Origin: Pithys albifrons albifrons
Taxonomy: Eukaryota; Chordata; Aves; Passeriformes; Thamnophilidae
DNA length: 64,000 bases
Assembly: GCF_047495875.1 (NCBI RefSeq)
Contig: NC_092497.1
Span: 67,068,992-67,132,991 of the forward strand
Reading direction: 5' to 3'
A program made the translations under genes and the position numbers. Positions 60,001 to 64,000 of this stretch are shown in pieces (the first letter of the stretch is position 1; every line of letters begins with the position of its first letter). The notes beneath the pieces are model-generated. The model was not told where the DNA came from, did not search any database, and was given only the letters and a program-made list of their open reading frames with translations.

Positions 60001-63000
60001 AAATGAAAATATGCAGGTGACAAACCTTTAATTAGGTTCTTCTATAATCACTAAGATTTTGAGAAATTCTGCAGCTAGGCAATGTGATAAACTCTGATCT
60101 TGATGCTCATTTTGTTGACAATTATTTTTTTATAGAACAAGACTTCTTTCCTGTGTGGAAATATTGATGAACTGTGTCATAAATAATCAGTATAAATGCT
60201 GTAATCAGTGTAAATGCTGTATTTTTTATCCTTAAAGACTTCCCAGGACTTACATTTCTTTTTTTTTCCCATTTTGAAAATATAAAACAAACCCAGACTT
60301 AAGAAGGCAACAGAATAGCCATATATCCCATGTGCATACTGAAACTGCACACTGCAAAGAGATAACCATTATAGCACTCCTGCACTTTATTTTCAAGTTA
60401 CAAGGAATATTAATTTGCCTATATGAAGTTTGCTGTGTCAAAAATCATGAGTACACTGCATGTGAAGAGAACAACATTTAACTTGATGTAAGAGCTTTTA
60501 AAATTAAGGCATTATAAATATAAAAAGGTAAGCTTCTATTTACCAACTGTATAGAAAAAGCCATTACATATTTTTTTCTAGAAACTTAAACTGAGATGAG
60601 TTTTATTGATGAGTTTTTTTATTCCTCTCAAAGAGACCATTGTAAGTGGCTTCACACACAATTAACAAAAAATGCTCTATCTATTCATTCATTTGGTGAA
60701 GTATAAGGCTTCTGTCATTGCAAATTATAAGATTGAGTCATATTTTTTAATGTGATGGAAAATTTTGATTGATAGGTTGGCTGTTTGGAAGAAGATGTCA
60801 ATCTTTACTGTATCTTGATTATTTTGATTGAACAGTAAGAAGCTGGTGTTCTCAGCATGTATGATCACTACTTTTAAACATTACTACAAAAATGTATAAT
60901 TAATTTTTAATTTATTTGAGTAACACACATAATTTCCCTACAGAGTAGTAGCATACTTTGTATGCACTTTTTCTGTTATTTAAAAATCACAAAACTTGCT
61001 CAGAATTTGGACATGAATTTCCCTTTATGTTTTGTCTATAATTACCATATTTGGTCTTTTTCAAAGGATATTTCCTGACAGACAGGGAATTTAACAGAAT
61101 ATACTTTACTTTCCTCCACATTTCTTGAGGAACAGAAGGAAAGAAGATCAGGATAGAAAGCAAACCTACTGTAAAATATAAATTAACGGGAAATACAGTC
61201 AGGCTATTGCTCAAAGTGTTCTAGTGTTGACTGCAGGCCTTGTTGAACCATTTTTTTCCAGAACCATCTCTACATAGACTCATTCTTAAAGCTTGAAGGC
61301 TTCCTGAGTGTTTGTGATGTATTACATTGGCTGCTGATTGAAGGCAAATGGTGGTGCATTTGTGTTTCCCTAAGTGTCTGGTGCTTCACAAGGTTCTAAC
61401 TCTGGTATTTCTCCTTCCAGGGTATACTGTGTTAAAGAATAAACTGCAGAAATTATAACAGTTTTTCCATTTATCTTAATTGGAGGCATCATCCTTGGAA
61501 GCAGAAAATCAGCTTAAGTAAAGACAATGTGGTACTATGGCTCCTTAGAACATTTCCACTTTAAAGACAATGGTGATTCTCAGGATTTGAGCACAAGTAA
61601 CTACTCATTTTTTATACCTTCTGTAATTCTGTCAGTGAAACAAATCCCAAGAATGTAAAGTCAGATCTGAGGACTCTGAAGAAGATGAAATTTCAATCAG
61701 AAGAAGACCCAAAATAAACTCATAATGAAATAAAATATATAATAAAATCATTAACTATATAACTTAGTATAATAAACTTGGGACTTCTTAAGAAATGAAT
61801 TATACTAAAGCAATCACATACTAATTAATAGAAGAGAATTGTATGAGTCACAGGCAGTGTATTAACATAATAATTACAAAAAGGCACTAATATCATTAAA
61901 CAAACCTGTAACATGATTATCAGCTCACATGAATTGGTGATGTCTGCTTCTCACACAGTAGAGGAAACCTCATATGAAAATGTTATTTAACCAATGCAAC
62001 AGAAACGTCACATATCTTATTATATTTTAACTGCTTTTAATAGAATTTTCTTTTCTTATAATGAAAGAGTAGGACATCAACTTTGATTAGTATCTGCAAA
62101 ATTATCATCATCATGTGCACTTAAATATCCTTAATTTTTAAAATGTTCATTTTTTTATTTACTTTAATTAGTAAAATGTTTCATACAATTTTGTTTGGCT
62201 TCTCCAGGAAGAATTTGTATTGACTATGTGCCTCATGGAACCATATATACATACTTAACATACATCTCAATACTGCTGATGTCAAAACAACAATGTGAAA
62301 GGAAACATTTATTAAGCACTTGAAGTGGCAACTGGTAAGGCAGCTGTAACCACGTCTATGACCCTGTTTAGCAAGCTTTGTTTGTGACTGTGTTTTCTAG
62401 CTATTTGTCATTTGGGGCAACAGAGAGAATTAAATTCAACATTTTCTGCAGCAAAGTGGAGTTTGTGTTCATAGTGCTGGGTAATATCTTTATAATGCAA
62501 ATGCAAGATCAAATGCATATAAGTATCTATGTTTCCCTTAATGTTTCAATACTTTTTGAATTACCAGCTACTTATTCTTTTATGCATGGTTAAGACATCT
62601 ACCAACATAGATTCATTTGCAATAGTATATATTTATTTCAGCTTCACCAGTTTCACCTTGTTATGTATTGGCAAAGTTAAATGATAAATTATTGTATCTA
62701 TATAGATATGATTAAATATTACTTATATATTTCTAATTATTGATTTTACATACTTCATACCTCTCAAAATATGCATTTCTATGCAACTAATAAGCCAGAA
62801 TATTTTAAGGAAAATAGTCCAACACTTGCTTTACATTCTTGTTTGTATCTGAATTTTTTTAAAAACCCCTTATTTTTAAGATACTATCAAATGGCATTTT
62901 TATGTCAAGCAGGACTGCGGCCAATCTACTTGTGTCTGTCATCTCTTTCACATTTTCAAAACAATCCAAATGCACAGACATCTTGTGATCAGCACAAAAT

Positions 63001-64000
63001 ATTTTAATTGGAAAATGCTTTCCAGCTTTGAAATATATATGTCTGTTTCATGTGAACTTTTATTTTTTTGTAAATATCTTGACATTCATCTTGCAGTAGA
63101 AAAGCATTATCTAGAGAAAAGGTTTAGTCCCTTTTGACGTTACTTCCTAAGTGAAATAATGATTAGAAGTATAAAAGAGTAGCGAGTTGTAAAAATTCTC
63201 TCCTTTGTTATACCAATAAAATAATACATGAGATGGAATTAATTTTATGTTTTGTTGAAATAAATGTGATGCAAAAATTAGGTAAAAACCAAAAGGTAGA
63301 ACACAAATAATTAGTCACCCATAATAGGATATAGATAGGGAAGGGGGGAAAGGCAAAACATCCTTCAGTAAATGAAAAGAAACAAAGTATTTAACTAAAT
63401 ATACTGGCCTTTTTCTGCTGATCTACTATCAAGTCTGGTGAATTTTTTAAAATAAATGCTTTTAGAATTATAAGGAAGTCCTTTATTAAATCTATTCAAT
63501 GCTTTTCAGTGGCATTATGCTAAATTTTTTCAAGTGACCTGATAGTATTCCAGCTAAAGTACTCCAATTACTTCAAGATTTTGTATTCTTGGACAAGTCA
63601 TATATTTCATATGCTAAACAAATATAAATTTTGGTACTATTGTGCTTTTGACAACACTGCTTGACTTCTCATGATGTATTCTGTAGGTTATAGTAACAGG
63701 ATTTTAAATTGTCTCTTGAAAGTCTGGCTTATTTGCTCTTTATTCTCCTAATGACACAAGGTCTTTCTCTTGCTTTATGCTTCCGCAAGAAGTCAGGGTT
63801 GGAGTAAGAAAATTATATATAAAAACATTCAAACCCAGTAGAAATTACTTCTATCTAGAAGGCATTTTTACTCAATTAAAGCTAAGGATTACCAAGAGAG
63901 TGAATGCAGGGCAAACTTCTGATGAGAGAGTTTCTTCAGGATGTGATTTCCCTACAACTGAAATTTGCATTTGTGTGTGCCAGAGAAATTTCCCATGCTT
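57031..64000. other. A+T-rich non-coding stretch
   Basis: Nearly 7 kb without a recognised gene or transposon. It includes a 16-nt T run near 57062-57077 and a purine-rich region to about 57420. Nothing else supportable. Confidence 0.5.

Overview
The window looks like bird nuclear DNA. It is A+T-rich, has no recognisable host exon, and carries CR1 LINEs with the avian-type 3' end (copies of ATTCTATG and variants) plus an LTR retrovirus of the env-less, ERV-L-like kind common in birds. I see no bacterial, plasmid, phage or CRISPR features. It is probably intergenic or deep-intronic sequence shaped by retroelement insertions. The species cannot be fixed from the sequence.

Layout: 1-9204 is unannotated A+T-rich sequence. 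9205-9442 is an ACAT/GAAA microsatellite. 9781-13070 is an old, near-full-length minus-strand CR1. 15998-16437 is a short CR1 3' fragment. 23425-24973 is a young, 5'-truncated plus-strand CR1 whose reverse transcriptase frame is uninterrupted for 487 codons. 26619-34898 is one complete provirus with its target duplication. 37310-38600 holds minus-strand coding-like sequence I cannot identify. 47020-47425 and 53270-54695 are decayed CR1 copies. 56464-57030 is a solo LTR related to the provirus LTR. The rest is A+T-rich sequence with simple repeats.

The provirus is the main feature. It has two TGT...ACA LTRs of 524 and 520 bp (about 4% different by eye), perfect 5-bp ACTAT duplications, a primer-binding site matching tRNA-Gln for 18 nt, a polypurine tract, and the order leader ORF - gag - protease - RT - RNase H - integrase with no env. 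Protease, RT (YIDD) and integrase (D-x58-D-x35-E) keep their catalytic motifs. The element is dead: gag has frameshifts and stops, pro-pol has six in-frame stops, and one RNase H catalytic aspartate is asparagine.

Three properties of its Gag region stand out. The first AUG after the primer-binding site opens a 148-codon ORF with a strong hydrophobic segment. Gag then carries an array of TQT motifs spaced mostly 17-21 residues apart, resembling multivalent binding sites for dynein light chain LC8. Its C-terminal part has no Cys-His zinc knuckle and instead has a tandemly duplicated arginine/serine (RS) domain. Gag and protease share one frame and are separated by a TAG followed at once by a potential stem-loop, which may be a readthrough site. 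Together these suggest a Gag built for microtubule transport and RS-type nucleic-acid binding, broadly like spumaviruses. That functional reading is inference.
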